Assembly: GCA_944391085.1 (NCBI GenBank) | Contig: CALXSE010000010.1 | Coordinates: forward strand, 1 to 64,000 | Source of the DNA: an uncultured Kiritimatiellota bacterium | GTDB taxonomy: Bacteria > Verrucomicrobiota > Kiritimatiellia > RFP12 > DVOR01 | Length of the DNA stretch: 64,000 nucleotides | Direction of reading: 5' to 3' | Part shown: one piece after another, positions 30,043 to 37,483 of the stretch | Layout: each line of letters opens with the position of its first letter | How positions within the stretch are numbered: the stretch's first letter is position 1 | Notes under the pieces: model-generated | Database searches by the model: none | What the model was told of the DNA's origin: nothing | What the model saw: the letters and a program-made list of their open reading frames with translations, nothing else | Program-made: the position numbers and the translations under genes

Positions 30043-31059
30043 TCACGGGCTCAGGCAATCCCCCGGCGAAAGCCCCAGCTCCGCCAACGTCCGCAGATGG
30101 GGCCGCAAGTCCGCGATATCCCGCGTCACATGCGCGTCCGTCCCCAGCGAGATCCCCGCCCCCTCCTCCAGGCACGCCCGGAAGAACTCAAGCTCGAACG
30201 GGTTTTTGTGGTGGTTGATCTCCGCCGCCACCCCCGCCTGCGCCAACAGCCGCGCCACCGGCCTGTACAACCCCCGCGGCACCGGCCGCCCCGCCCACGG
30301 GAAATAGCGGAACGGATGCGCCAGGATCCGGATCGGCTGCCGCAGCAATCGCTCCACGTCCCGCATCCACGCGCGCTCCACCTCCGCCTGCGTCGCCCCC
30401 GGCGAAAGCCCCTCCACCTCGTGGATCGCCCCGATCAGGTAATCCCACCCCTGCCAGTCCTCCGGCGCCAGGCAGAAGCGCCCGCCCCCGAACAGATCCA
30501 CCTCCAGCCCGAAGCGCACCCGCGGCCCAAGCAACGCCCGCAGCCCCTCCACCCACGCCCGATACGCCGCCATCCGCCCGCGCCCGGCCGTCGCCCACAC
30601 CCGCTCCACAAACCCCGCATCCCCCTGCCACCGGAACTTCAGCGCGTCCGACGGGAAATAGAGCGCGAAGGCGTGCTCCGAAAACCCCTGCGACGCCACC
30701 CCCAACGCCAGCGACAACGCCGCCGCGTCCATCAGGTCGATCCCCCGCCCGCAATAGGCGAACTGCGTGTGCGCGTGCCAATCGTGCAATCCCCCCGGCA
30801 CCCGGAGATCCACGGGCCGCTCCCCCAGGAACGCCGTGAACGCATCCGCGCACCCAGGCGTCGCCCCCTCCCCGCACGGCAACCTCTGCCGCGCCGCCTC
30901 GGCCGCGAAACGGCACCGCAACCGCGGCTCCATCCCGCGCGGCACCGTCACCCCGGAAACCTCCGCCCCCGCAAGACGCGCCGCCTTCACGGCCTTGTCC
31001 AACAGCAAAACCCCGAACGGCGACCCCACCAGCGCTTCCGTCAAAACGATTCTGTCCAT
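30043..31059 (-). CDS. PHP-domain phosphoesterase (histidinol-phosphatase-like)
   Basis: A 338-residue protein whose residues about 90-330 form a PHP metal-dependent phosphoesterase. Metal ligands appear in order: DWHAHTQF, FSEHAF, GLEVDLF, GAIHEVEG, ILAHPFRYF, INHHK and GTDAH. This matches trinuclear histidinol-phosphate phosphatases and related enzymes, so a histidine-pathway or general phosphomonoesterase role is likely. The first 85 residues (MDRIVLTEALVGSPFG onward) are an extension I do not recognise. The promoter's -10 box ends only 6 bases before the ATG, so the mRNA is predicted to be leaderless. Confidence 0.8.
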   Translation of the reverse strand: MDRIVLTEALVGSPFGVLLLDKAVKAARLAGAEVSGVTVPRGMEPRLRCRFAAEAARQRLPCGEGATPGCADAFTAFLGERPVDLRVPGGLHDWHAHTQFAYCGRGIDLMDAAALSLALGVASQGFSEHAFALYFPSDALKFRWQGDAGFVERVWATAGRGRMAAYRAWVEGLRALLGPRVRFGLEVDLFGGGRFCLAPEDWQGWDYLIGAIHEVEGLSPGATQAEVERAWMRDVERLLRQPIRILAHPFRYFPWAGRPVPRGLYRPVARLLAQAGVAAEINHHKNPFELEFFRACLEEGAGISLGTDAHVTRDIADLRPHLRTLAELGLSPGDCLSP

Positions 31060-31065
31060 GCCCCC

Positions 31066-31074
31066 ATTATACCA
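31066..31074 (-). promoter_or_regulatory. Extended -10 promoter of the PHP gene
   Basis: TGGTATAAT on the minus strand ends 6 bases upstream of the start codon, placing the transcription start at or next to the ATG. Confidence 0.7.
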
Positions 31075-31217
31075 CGCCCCACGTACCCGGGAAACGCCGC
31101 GCCCCGCGAAGGCGCAGGGACGAGCGGCGAAACCCGCCGCAGGGAAGGCTTCCCTTTACGGTGTTTGCCCCGTCCCGCCGGGCGCCCGCAGATTCCCTTG
31201 ACGCCTCCGCCCGCGGC

Positions 31218-32192
31218 TCATGGCCTCCGCCAGAACCGCCCCGACATCAGCCAGCGGTTGCGGCGCGTGGCGAAGCGGGCACGAAGGTTGGGGAACCGGC
31301 GGCGGACGGATGGGACGAGGCTCAGGAGGGGGGACAAGGCCGCAATGTAGCGGCTGAGCAGGCGCCCCGCCAGCCACTTCCATCCGGGAATACCCGTGCT
31401 CCAGCGCCGAGGAATGCCAAACAGCACCTCACAACACCGCACCCAGACGCACGCGGCGTCGGAATAACCGACATACCACCGAAAGCGCAGGGCCCACGGC
31501 AATTCCCCGGCATAATGGATGCACCCGGGCCGCGTCAACGCCAACGCCGCGCCGCTGAAGACGCCCCAGGCATCGGGGAGCACACCCACCAGCCCGGCGC
31601 AGAGGATGTTGAGCGCGTCTTGGTCGGGAAAGGGGGCGTCGGGATGCTCGCACAGAAACCCGAGGCACCATCGCACGGCATCATGCGCACGCATCCAGGA
31701 GAGGTTGAGAAGCAAGAATCCTGCGCAGACATAATGCGCCCAGTCCTGCGCGAAGGCGTGCCGGGCGAACCATTCCGGCTGTGTGGTGAGGCTCGTGGCG
31801 TGGCCCTGCATGGCGCAGGCCTCGTCAAAGAGCGATTCCAACTTGAACGGGTCGTCCGTAAAGAGCGTGTCACCGTCGGCATAGACGCACCACGGCACGT
31901 CCGGGAGCAAGTCCGGCAGGCAAAGGCGCGCGTAAGTCGCCAGACTGCCGTGCCATTCGCGGAATCCTCCGAAACGGTTCAAGTCGATGGGGTGGCGGAA
32001 GAAGGCGGCTTCCCCGCCGTTCCAGACCGAGGCGAGGAACGGTTCCCACTCTTCATCAGGAATACCGCAATCCAACACATGGATGACCAAATCCTGCGGC
32101 CGGCTGGCCTGTGCGATGGCACTGCTTGCCGCGACCCGAAGCGGGAAGAGGTAATTCGCGTCGGCGGCGTAGACAAGGTGGAGTTTGCTCAT
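31218..32192 (-). CDS. GT8 glycosyltransferase (LPS glucosyl/galactosyltransferase-like)
   Basis: A 324-residue family 8 retaining glycosyltransferase. The N terminus LHLVYAADANYLFPLRVAASS is the family's nucleotide-binding strand, and the metal-binding DxD lies in VYADGDTLFTDD (about residues 97-108). LLLNLSWMR and the later PDQDALNILCAG match the acceptor region of WaaJ/RfaJ-type enzymes. It probably transfers a hexose from a UDP-sugar onto lipopolysaccharide or exopolysaccharide. The ATG overlaps the acetyltransferase stop (ATGA). The basic C-terminal tail may bind the membrane. Base composition is somewhat lower in GC than the two genes before it. Confidence 0.85.
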   Translation of the reverse strand: MSKLHLVYAADANYLFPLRVAASSAIAQASRPQDLVIHVLDCGIPDEEWEPFLASVWNGGEAAFFRHPIDLNRFGGFREWHGSLATYARLCLPDLLPDVPWCVYADGDTLFTDDPFKLESLFDEACAMQGHATSLTTQPEWFARHAFAQDWAHYVCAGFLLLNLSWMRAHDAVRWCLGFLCEHPDAPFPDQDALNILCAGLVGVLPDAWGVFSGAALALTRPGCIHYAGELPWALRFRWYVGYSDAACVWVRCCEVLFGIPRRWSTGIPGWKWLAGRLLSRYIAALSPLLSLVPSVRRRFPNLRARFATRRNRWLMSGRFWRRP

Positions 32193-32719
32193 GGCTCGGT
32201 CCTGATGACACGGGTTTTGACGGGGCGGGCGGGGTTGCCGGCGACGACGGCAAGGGGCGGGACGGGGCGGGTAACGACGGTGCCAAGGCCGGCGACGGCC
32301 CCGTCGCCGAGGGTAACGCCGGGGAGAATCGCGGCGCGGGCGGCGACCCAGCACCCGTTGCCGACGACGATCGGCGCAGTCGTGAGCGCCATGGTCGGGG
32401 AGGCGAGGTCGTGCGTGGCGGTGCAGAGGTAGGCGCCCTGGGAAATCACGGCGTTGTCGCCGAGGGCGATGGGGGCCTTGCAGTAGAGCTCCACGCCGGG
32501 GCCGACGCAGGAGAGGTTGCCCACGCGCAGGTTCCACGGGGCGTAGACACGCACGGAGCGGTAGAAGAGGCTTTGCCCGACGTGCGCCCCGAAGGCCCGC
32601 AGGAGCCAGCGCCGCCCGCCGGCGGGCAGAAGGGGGAAGAGCGTGGCGTTGAGCGCGCGCCAGAGCGCCAGGCGAAGGCGGCGGGGCTTGGGCTCGCGGT
32701 AGCGGGAGAGGTCAATCAT
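32189..32719 (-). CDS. Left-handed beta-helix acetyltransferase (WcaF-like)
   Basis: A 176-residue hexapeptide-repeat acetyltransferase. The helical N terminus (RLALWRALNATLFPLLPAG) precedes repeats such as VGNLSCVGPGVELYCKAPIALGD and VGNGCWVAARAAILPGVTLGDGAV; the His in YLCTATHDL is the likely catalytic base. Proteins of this type O-acetylate sugars of colanic-acid-like polysaccharide using acetyl-CoA. It sits between two glycosyltransferases and overlaps both (8 bases with the GT4, ATGA with the GT8), so it probably modifies the same polymer. Confidence 0.88.
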   Translation of the reverse strand: MIDLSRYREPKPRRLRLALWRALNATLFPLLPAGGRRWLLRAFGAHVGQSLFYRSVRVYAPWNLRVGNLSCVGPGVELYCKAPIALGDNAVISQGAYLCTATHDLASPTMALTTAPIVVGNGCWVAARAAILPGVTLGDGAVAGLGTVVTRPVPPLAVVAGNPARPVKTRVIRTEP

Positions 32720-33845
32720 GAGCCACCTCCCTGAACAAGGCCTCCCAGCGGTCGGCGACGGCGTCGAGGGCGTAGGCGCGGGCGTCGGCCTGGGCGACGC
32801 CCGCCATGCCGTCGAGGACCGCCGGCGCGGCCATGAGGTCGCCCACCACCCGCGCGAAGCCCTCGGCCTCGAAGGGCGGGGCCACGACCACGCCGTTGGT
32901 GCCGCGCACGACGTCGTAGACCGCCGGATAGGTGCCGAGCGCGACGGGCACGCAACCGGCGGCCATCACCTCGGGCAAAACCAGCGGGAAGCCCTCGAAG
33001 TCGGAGGTCAGGAGGAGGAGTCTGGCCTTGGCGTAGAAGGGCGCGGGGTCGCGGAAGCCGTGGAAGGCCACACGCGGCAGGTCGGCGGCCTGCGCCTCCA
33101 GCGCCGCGCGGTCGGGGCCGTCGCCCACGATCTCCAGCCGCCACCCGGGGAAGCGCGGGGCCAGGAGCCGCCACGCGCCGAGCACGCGCGAGACGCGCTT
33201 CTGCGTCTCCTCCAGCCGCCCCACGTAGAGCAGGACGTCTTCCTTGGGGGCGGGCGCGGGCGCGAGGGTGAGCGGGTTGCCGATGGTGCGCAGCCGCGGC
33301 GTGAACGCCAGCCCCGTCATCCGCCGGAAGATCGGCTCGAAACGCTTCGAGAGCACCACGAAGGCGTCGCTTTGCCCGTAGACCAAGCGCAGGCTCAACC
33401 CCGAAAGCAGCCTCCAGAGCCACCGCCGTAACCCCGTCGCGGCGGCGATGCGTCCATTGTTGTCCGGGATGTTGTGCAGCACGGAAACGAGCCCGACGCC
33501 CAACCCGCGCCCGGCCCGCCGCAGGAGGCGCGTCACGCCCCACGGCAGGCCCCACTGGTTCACCACCACCCCCACCTCCCGCGCCAGGAAGAGCGCGCGC
33601 AGCGCCTTCGCGTTCTCCGCCGTGGTCGCGGGAAAGGCGAGCGCCTTCACCATGACCTCCGGCGCGAGCCCCTCCAGCAACGCCCGGTCATCGAAACGGA
33701 ACGCCACAATCGTCACCCGCCACCCCCGCGCCGCGAGGGCGTTCGCCAACGTCACCGTCACGCGCTCCACCCCGCCGACGCCCCAGACGCCCAGCAGGAA
33801 CAGCACGCTCCCCCTTCTCTCTTTCGCCTCATCGGCCGCAACCAT
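32712..33845 (-). CDS. GT4 glycosyltransferase
   Basis: A 377-residue GT-B family 4 enzyme. The N-terminal loop is LFLLGVWGVGGVERVTVTLA. The C-terminal nucleotide-sugar domain carries LLYVGRLEETQKRVSRVL, RLEIVGDGPDRAALEA and the signature SDFEGFPLVLPEVMAAGCVPVA, with Glu residues expected to contact the donor. It is the first gene of a three-gene polysaccharide operon. The ATG is preceded by GAGAAGGAG. Its 5' leader contains structured RNA copy A, which ends 22 bases upstream, so this gene is the most direct candidate for control by that element. Confidence 0.88.
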   Translation of the reverse strand: MVAADEAKERRGSVLFLLGVWGVGGVERVTVTLANALAARGWRVTIVAFRFDDRALLEGLAPEVMVKALAFPATTAENAKALRALFLAREVGVVVNQWGLPWGVTRLLRRAGRGLGVGLVSVLHNIPDNNGRIAAATGLRRWLWRLLSGLSLRLVYGQSDAFVVLSKRFEPIFRRMTGLAFTPRLRTIGNPLTLAPAPAPKEDVLLYVGRLEETQKRVSRVLGAWRLLAPRFPGWRLEIVGDGPDRAALEAQAADLPRVAFHGFRDPAPFYAKARLLLLTSDFEGFPLVLPEVMAAGCVPVALGTYPAVYDVVRGTNGVVVAPPFEAEGFARVVGDLMAAPAVLDGMAGVAQADARAYALDAVADRWEALFREVAHD

Positions 33846-33867
33846 AAAACACGCTCCTTCTCACATC

Positions 33868-34025
33868 CCTCGACGAGGCCCTGCGAGGCCCTTGCATGGT
33901 ACGTGAAAAGGAGCGTGCCAAATCCGGCACGCCCGCCAAACACGTTGCCCATGCAATGAAGTTCGCAGGTTTCGTCGAGGACAACTTGTTTGCGCAAAGC
34001 GCAATGAACGACGGCTTTCCCATCG
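33868..34025 (-). ncRNA. Structured leader RNA, copy A (upstream of GT4)
   Basis: On the minus strand: hairpin CGATGG-GAAAG-CCGTCG (34009-34025, one U-G wobble), hairpin TTGCGC-TTT-GCGCAA (33990-34004), then a long arm. P1 pairs 33868-33876 with 33972-33980 (9 bp), P2 33880-33886 with 33963-33969, P3 33892-33899 with 33949-33956, P4 33901-33905 with 33941-33945, and tip P5 33913-33919 with 33926-33932. Loops are J1/2 AA/GCC and J2/3 ACTTCA/GGGCC. Every helix is perfect Watson-Crick apart from the wobble, which would be a C-A mismatch on the other strand. The same architecture recurs at 56189 with different helix sequences. No known family was recognised. Confidence 0.75.
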
Positions 34026-34034
34026 CGTGCCCGT

Positions 34035-34043
34035 ATGATAGCA
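34035..34043 (-). promoter_or_regulatory. Extended -10 promoter of RNA copy A
   Basis: TGCTATCAT on the minus strand lies 9 bases before the first hairpin of the RNA. It directly follows the T-run of the arsP terminator, so the leader has its own start. Confidence 0.6.
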
Positions 34044-34071
34044 AAAAGCGGGGAGCGCTTTCCCCGCTTTT
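34043..34071 (-). terminator. Terminator of the ArsP-like permease unit
   Basis: Read on the minus strand, AAAAGCGGGG, a short loop, then CCCCGCTTTTT. It lies 18 bases after the permease stop codon. Confidence 0.85.
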
Positions 34072-34089
34072 CACATCGTGCCCCGACAA

Positions 34090-35160
34090 TCAGCGGGCAG
34101 GACGGTGGATGCGGAAAAGGCCGTTGAGGAGGAGAAGGGCCAGGGGGACGAGGAAAACAAAACCGAAGGCGTGGGCGTGCGCGTGGGCGTGGCCGGCGAG
34201 GCCGGGGACGCGCACGAAGCCGGCAAGCGGGAAATCGATGGCCAGCCCGACCAGCACGGCCACTGCGACGACGGCGGCGACGAAGGCGCCCACCGTGCGC
34301 CAGCCGAACGCCCGCCCCAGCACCAGCAGCGCGGCGACGTGCGTGGTCGGGGCGCAGGCCATGAAGACGAAGGCCGCGCCGGGGGACAGCCCGGCGGCGA
34401 TGAGCCCGGCGGCGACGGGGACGATGGCCAGCGAGCAGGCGTAGGTGGGGATGCCGATGAGCACGGCCAGGAGGTAGGCCACGGGGAGCGGGAGCCCGGC
34501 GAACGCGTCCCCGGGGATCAGCGCGCCGAGGGCCGCGGCGACGGCGACGCCCACGAAGAGCAGGCCGGCGAGTTCGCCGGGGAGGTGGACGAAGGCGTAG
34601 CGGGCGGCGTCGCGCAGGCGGGAAGGGAGGTCGGCGTGTTCGTGGTGGTGCGGCTCGCCCGGATGGTGCGGGTGGCCGGGGTCGTGGTGGTGGCAGGCGC
34701 AGAGCCCGGCGCAGTCGGCCTCAAGGTCGGGCGTCTCGTGGGGGGGCGGCTGGGCCACGCCGAACCAGCGCACGAAGGCGCCGGCCGCCAGCCCCGCAAG
34801 CACCGCGCCGGCGAAGCGCACGAGGGTGAGGAAGGGGCCGAGGATGGGCCAGCTGACGAGCAGCGCGTCGGTGCCGGCCTGGGGGGTGGAGGCGAGGAAG
34901 GCGCAGACGGGGGCCTTGCGCGCGCCGTTCCGGCGCAGGGCCAGCCCCACCACAAGCACGCCGCACGAGCAGATGGGCAACGGCAACCCCAGGAGCGAGG
35001 CCTTGAGGATGGGCCGCCACCCGGGGCCGCCGAGATGCCGCCGCATCCGCCCCTCGTTGAGGAAGACGGAGATGAGAAAGGCCAGCGCAAAGCCCACGAG
35101 CAGCCACGGGGCCATGTCCAGCCAGATATCCAGAAACTGATGGAAGAAAGCGTGAAGCAT
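34090..35160 (-). CDS. ArsP/SO_0444-type membrane permease with His-rich loop
   Basis: A 356-residue polytopic inner-membrane permease of the DUF318/ArsP family (about eight helices). The conserved half-repeat motifs are LPLPICSCGVLVVGLALRR and IGIPTYACSLAIVPVAAGL; the cysteine in CSCG is a family landmark. A central cytoplasmic or periplasmic loop is very rich in metal-binding residues (CAGLCACHHHDPGHPHH, then EPHHHEHAD). Such proteins export metals or organo-arsenicals; the His/Cys loop suggests zinc, copper or nickel. It is co-transcribed with the MurC-like gene (11-base gap). The start MLHAFFHQF at 35160 is the only Met fitting the membrane topology. Confidence 0.82.
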   Translation of the reverse strand: MLHAFFHQFLDIWLDMAPWLLVGFALAFLISVFLNEGRMRRHLGGPGWRPILKASLLGLPLPICSCGVLVVGLALRRNGARKAPVCAFLASTPQAGTDALLVSWPILGPFLTLVRFAGAVLAGLAAGAFVRWFGVAQPPPHETPDLEADCAGLCACHHHDPGHPHHPGEPHHHEHADLPSRLRDAARYAFVHLPGELAGLLFVGVAVAAALGALIPGDAFAGLPLPVAYLLAVLIGIPTYACSLAIVPVAAGLIAAGLSPGAAFVFMACAPTTHVAALLVLGRAFGWRTVGAFVAAVVAVAVLVGLAIDFPLAGFVRVPGLAGHAHAHAHAFGFVFLVPLALLLLNGLFRIHRPAR

Positions 35161-35171
35161 AACACAACTCG

Positions 35172-36461
35172 TCAGGCAGGCAGACCGGCGAGGCGGCGGG
35201 CCAGCGCGGGAAGGCCGGGATCGCGCGCGCCGAAGGTGACGAGCGCCGTGCCGGGGCGCGCCAACGCACGGAGGCGGGCCTCGGCGGCGGCGAGGTCGGG
35301 GACCAGTTCGGCGGGGCAGGAGAGGCGCACCAGGAGCGCATCGCTGTTGAGGGAACGGTCGGTGGTGCCGCCGGCGTCGTAGACGGGCAGGAGGAGGAGG
35401 CGGTCGCAGGGGCGCACGGCGGCGTCGAACATCACCGCAAGGTCGTCCAAGAGCTTGCGCAGGGGCGCGTAGCCATGCGGCCGCCAGACGGCGAAGACGC
35501 CCGCGGGGAAGGCCTCGGCCAGGGTGGCCCAGGCGGCGGCGAGCTTCTCCACGTTGTGCGCGTAGTCGTCCACCACGCACGCGCCGGCGCAGTCGCCCAC
35601 GCGCTCCAGGCGGCGGCGAACGCCGCGGAAGGAGCCCAGCGCCGCGGCCAGCGCCTCCTCGCCGCACCCCAGCGCAAGGGCCATCTCGAGGGCGGCCTTG
35701 GCGTTGGCGACGTTGTGCGCGCCGGGCAGGGGCAGGGCCCAGGCGCGGCCGCGCCACGCAAAGCGCGCGCCCCACCCCTCCGTACGCGCCGGGCCCGGGA
35801 TGTCGCCGGCGGGGGCGACGACGACGCCGGGGGCTTTGGCCGTGAAGGCGGCGAAGAGGGCCTCGGCCTCGGCTTTCGGGAAGTGGTCGCTCGAGGCGTT
35901 GGTGACGATGACGTGCGTGGGCGAGAGGGCCAAGAGCGACTTGTCTGACTCGTCGGCCTCGACCACCATCAGGCCATGCGGGTCGGCCGAGGGGCGGACG
36001 GAGCCGACGCGCGCGCCGCCGGCGTCCCACCCGATGGTCTCCGCGCCGTTGACAACGAAGGGGTCGCGCCCGCACGCCGCCAGCAGGTGGCCCAGGAGCG
36101 CGGTGACGGAGGATTTGCCGCAGGTGCCCGTGACGGCGACGAGCTCGTGGCCCGCCGCCAGCGCCGCCAGCGCCTCGCTGCGGTGGAGCGTGCGCAGGCC
36201 CAGCGCGCGGGCCCGGGCAAGGTCCGGGTTGTCAGGCTCGATGGCGGTGGAGTAGACGACGGTCATGCCGGGGCCGACGCCGCTGCCGTCCTGCGGGAAG
36301 AGCGCCGCCCCCCCGCGCCGGAGGGTGGCGAGCGTCGGCGTCTCCTGCCCCATGCCCAGGAGGCGGTCGGAGCCGCCCACGCGCCAGCCCTTGTCCAGGA
36401 AGGCCTGCGCCAGGGCGCTCATGCCCACGCCGCCGATGCCGATGAGATAGATGCTTTCCAT
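35172..36461 (-). CDS. MurC-like Mur ligase (UDP-MurNAc-L-alanine ligase family)
   Basis: A 429-residue Mur ligase. The N-terminal UDP-binding loop is YLIGIGGVGMSALAQAFL, the ATP loop VTGTCGKSSVTALLGHLL, the carbamate-lysine region ADESDKSLLALSPTHVIVTN, and the third domain includes DDYAHNVEKLAAAW and WRPHGYAPLRKLL. MurC adds L-alanine to UDP-N-acetylmuramate in peptidoglycan synthesis. It is somewhat shorter than typical MurC (450-490), reads DDYAHN where MurC usually has DDYGHHP, and lies outside a cell-wall cluster next to a metal permease. It could be the genuine MurC, a recycling ligase (Mpl-like) or a specialised relative. The -10 box ends 7 bases before the ATG, implying an almost leaderless mRNA. 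Confidence 0.75.
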   Translation of the reverse strand: MESIYLIGIGGVGMSALAQAFLDKGWRVGGSDRLLGMGQETPTLATLRRGGAALFPQDGSGVGPGMTVVYSTAIEPDNPDLARARALGLRTLHRSEALAALAAGHELVAVTGTCGKSSVTALLGHLLAACGRDPFVVNGAETIGWDAGGARVGSVRPSADPHGLMVVEADESDKSLLALSPTHVIVTNASSDHFPKAEAEALFAAFTAKAPGVVVAPAGDIPGPARTEGWGARFAWRGRAWALPLPGAHNVANAKAALEMALALGCGEEALAAALGSFRGVRRRLERVGDCAGACVVDDYAHNVEKLAAAWATLAEAFPAGVFAVWRPHGYAPLRKLLDDLAVMFDAAVRPCDRLLLLPVYDAGGTTDRSLNSDALLVRLSCPAELVPDLAAAEARLRALARPGTALVTFGARDPGLPALARRLAGLPA

Positions 36462-36468
36462 GGGGCAG

Positions 36469-36477
36469 ATTATACCA
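36469..36477 (-). promoter_or_regulatory. Extended -10 promoter of the MurC-like gene
   Basis: TGGTATAAT on the minus strand ends 7 bases before the start codon. Confidence 0.7.
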
Positions 36478-36488
36478 CGCCGACGCCC

Positions 36489-37139
36489 TCAGGCGAACAG
36501 CCAGCGGCGGACGGGCCTGAACAGAGGCACCAGCCAGCGCAGGCAAAGCCCCACGGCAAAGGCCGCCAGCACCGTCCCCTCGCGCAGGCCGCGCACGGCG
36601 CGCAGCACGGCCAGAGAGAGGAGCAGCGCAGACGCCACGAGGCTGACGTCAAAGCCCATCTTCGTCCAGGCGAAGCGGGCGTGGGTGACGCGGCAAAGGG
36701 CCTTGACCACCCCCTCGCCGGGATTGAACAGAAGGTTGGCATGGATTTGCAGGGCGATGCCCGCGGCCAGGACGGCGCTGCCCGCCAGCACCTCCGCCAC
36801 GCGCCCCCAGTACGCCTCCGGCACCCACAGCTCGCCCACCCACATCCCCAGGTCGATGAACACCCCGAAGAGGAGCACCACGCCCAGCTGCGCGTACTGA
36901 AGGGGCGGGAAGCCCCGCCCCAAGAGCGCCACCTGCCCCAACACAAAGAGGATGTTCACCGCGAAGGTCGCCATCCCGAAGGTAAGCGGCGTGAAGAAGG
37001 TGAGCACGTAGGGGAGCGAGGAGATGGGCGAGGTGCCCAGCCCCGCGCACGTCGTGAGGGCGACGCCCAGCCCCGCAAGGGCCAGCCCGCCCGTCAGCAA
37101 CAGGCATTGGCGCATGAGGTTCGGATGGTAACGGCGCAT
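36489..37139 (-). CDS. YczE/YitT-like integral membrane protein
   Basis: A 216-residue membrane protein with about five helices. The N-terminal half contains LLTGGLALAGLGVALTTCAGLGTSPISSLPYVL and TFGMATFAVNILFVLGQVALL, typical of the DUF6198/YczE group within the YitT superfamily. A helix pair around LCRVTHARFAWTKMGFDVSLV follows. No transport or enzymatic role is established for this family, so function is unknown. The start at 37139 is preceded by GAAAGGA; an upstream Met 24 bases earlier falls in the promoter region. It is a single-gene unit reading toward the MurC-like gene. Confidence 0.7.
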   Translation of the reverse strand: MRRYHPNLMRQCLLLTGGLALAGLGVALTTCAGLGTSPISSLPYVLTFFTPLTFGMATFAVNILFVLGQVALLGRGFPPLQYAQLGVVLLFGVFIDLGMWVGELWVPEAYWGRVAEVLAGSAVLAAGIALQIHANLLFNPGEGVVKALCRVTHARFAWTKMGFDVSLVASALLLSLAVLRAVRGLREGTVLAAFAVGLCLRWLVPLFRPVRRWLFA

Positions 37140-37161
37140 GGAGGTTCCTTTCGGCCCGCGC

Positions 37162-37170
37162 ATTTTACCA
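37162..37170 (-). promoter_or_regulatory. Extended -10 promoter of the YczE-like gene
   Basis: TGGTAAAAT on the minus strand lies 22 bases before the start codon and inside the remnant acyltransferase frame of the opposite strand. Confidence 0.5.
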
Positions 37171-37471
37171 CCGCGCCGACAAAACGCAAGCCGCCTACTT
37201 CGTGACGCTCGCGGGCGTCTGGGCCATTCTCCCGGCGAGGCCGTGGCCGCGCTGGCTCACCGGCTCCGCGTTCCCGCTCTACCTGCTCCACCTCTTTTTC
37301 AACGAGACGCTCACTTCCCTCATTTCCCGGTTCGCCCCCGAGGCCTTCCCCGGCTCCGTGGCGAACTATCTGGGCGTCTGGGCGGTCGCCGCCGCCGCGT
37401 CCATCTGCACGGCGCAGGCCCTGCGGCGATGGACGCCGCGGACGGCCAGGGTGCTCTTCGGCGGGAGGTAA
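37163..37471 (+). pseudogene. Remnant of a membrane acyltransferase (C-terminal end)
   Basis: About 100 residues resembling the last part of an acyltransferase-3 (OafA-like) membrane enzyme: ADKTQAAYFVTLAGVWAIL, FPLYLLHLFFNETLTS, a second helix with LGVWAVAAAASICTAQ and a basic C-terminal tail. Such proteins O-acylate polysaccharides. The N-terminal nine or so helices are absent; the frame runs left into the promoter of the divergent YczE-like gene, so this is a 5'-truncated relic, not a functional gene. A GTG at 37202 gives an 89-residue frame but has no ribosome-binding site. It ends 12 bases before the convergent uvrA stop. Confidence 0.65.
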
Positions 37472-37483
37472 GGGCGGGGCGGC

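Noticed and set aside
31141-31155. Palindrome AGGGAAG-G-CTTCCCT between GT8 and PHP genes
   Set aside because: No T-run, no promoter relation and no second copy; may be chance. The rest of 31075-31217 showed nothing.
33990-34004. GCGCAAAGCGC on the plus strand looked like part of a GEMM (c-di-GMP-I) riboswitch
   Set aside because: The surrounding sequence lacks the GEMM helices and tetraloop receptor; the element folds consistently only in the arrangement described as RNA copies A and B, on the minus strand.
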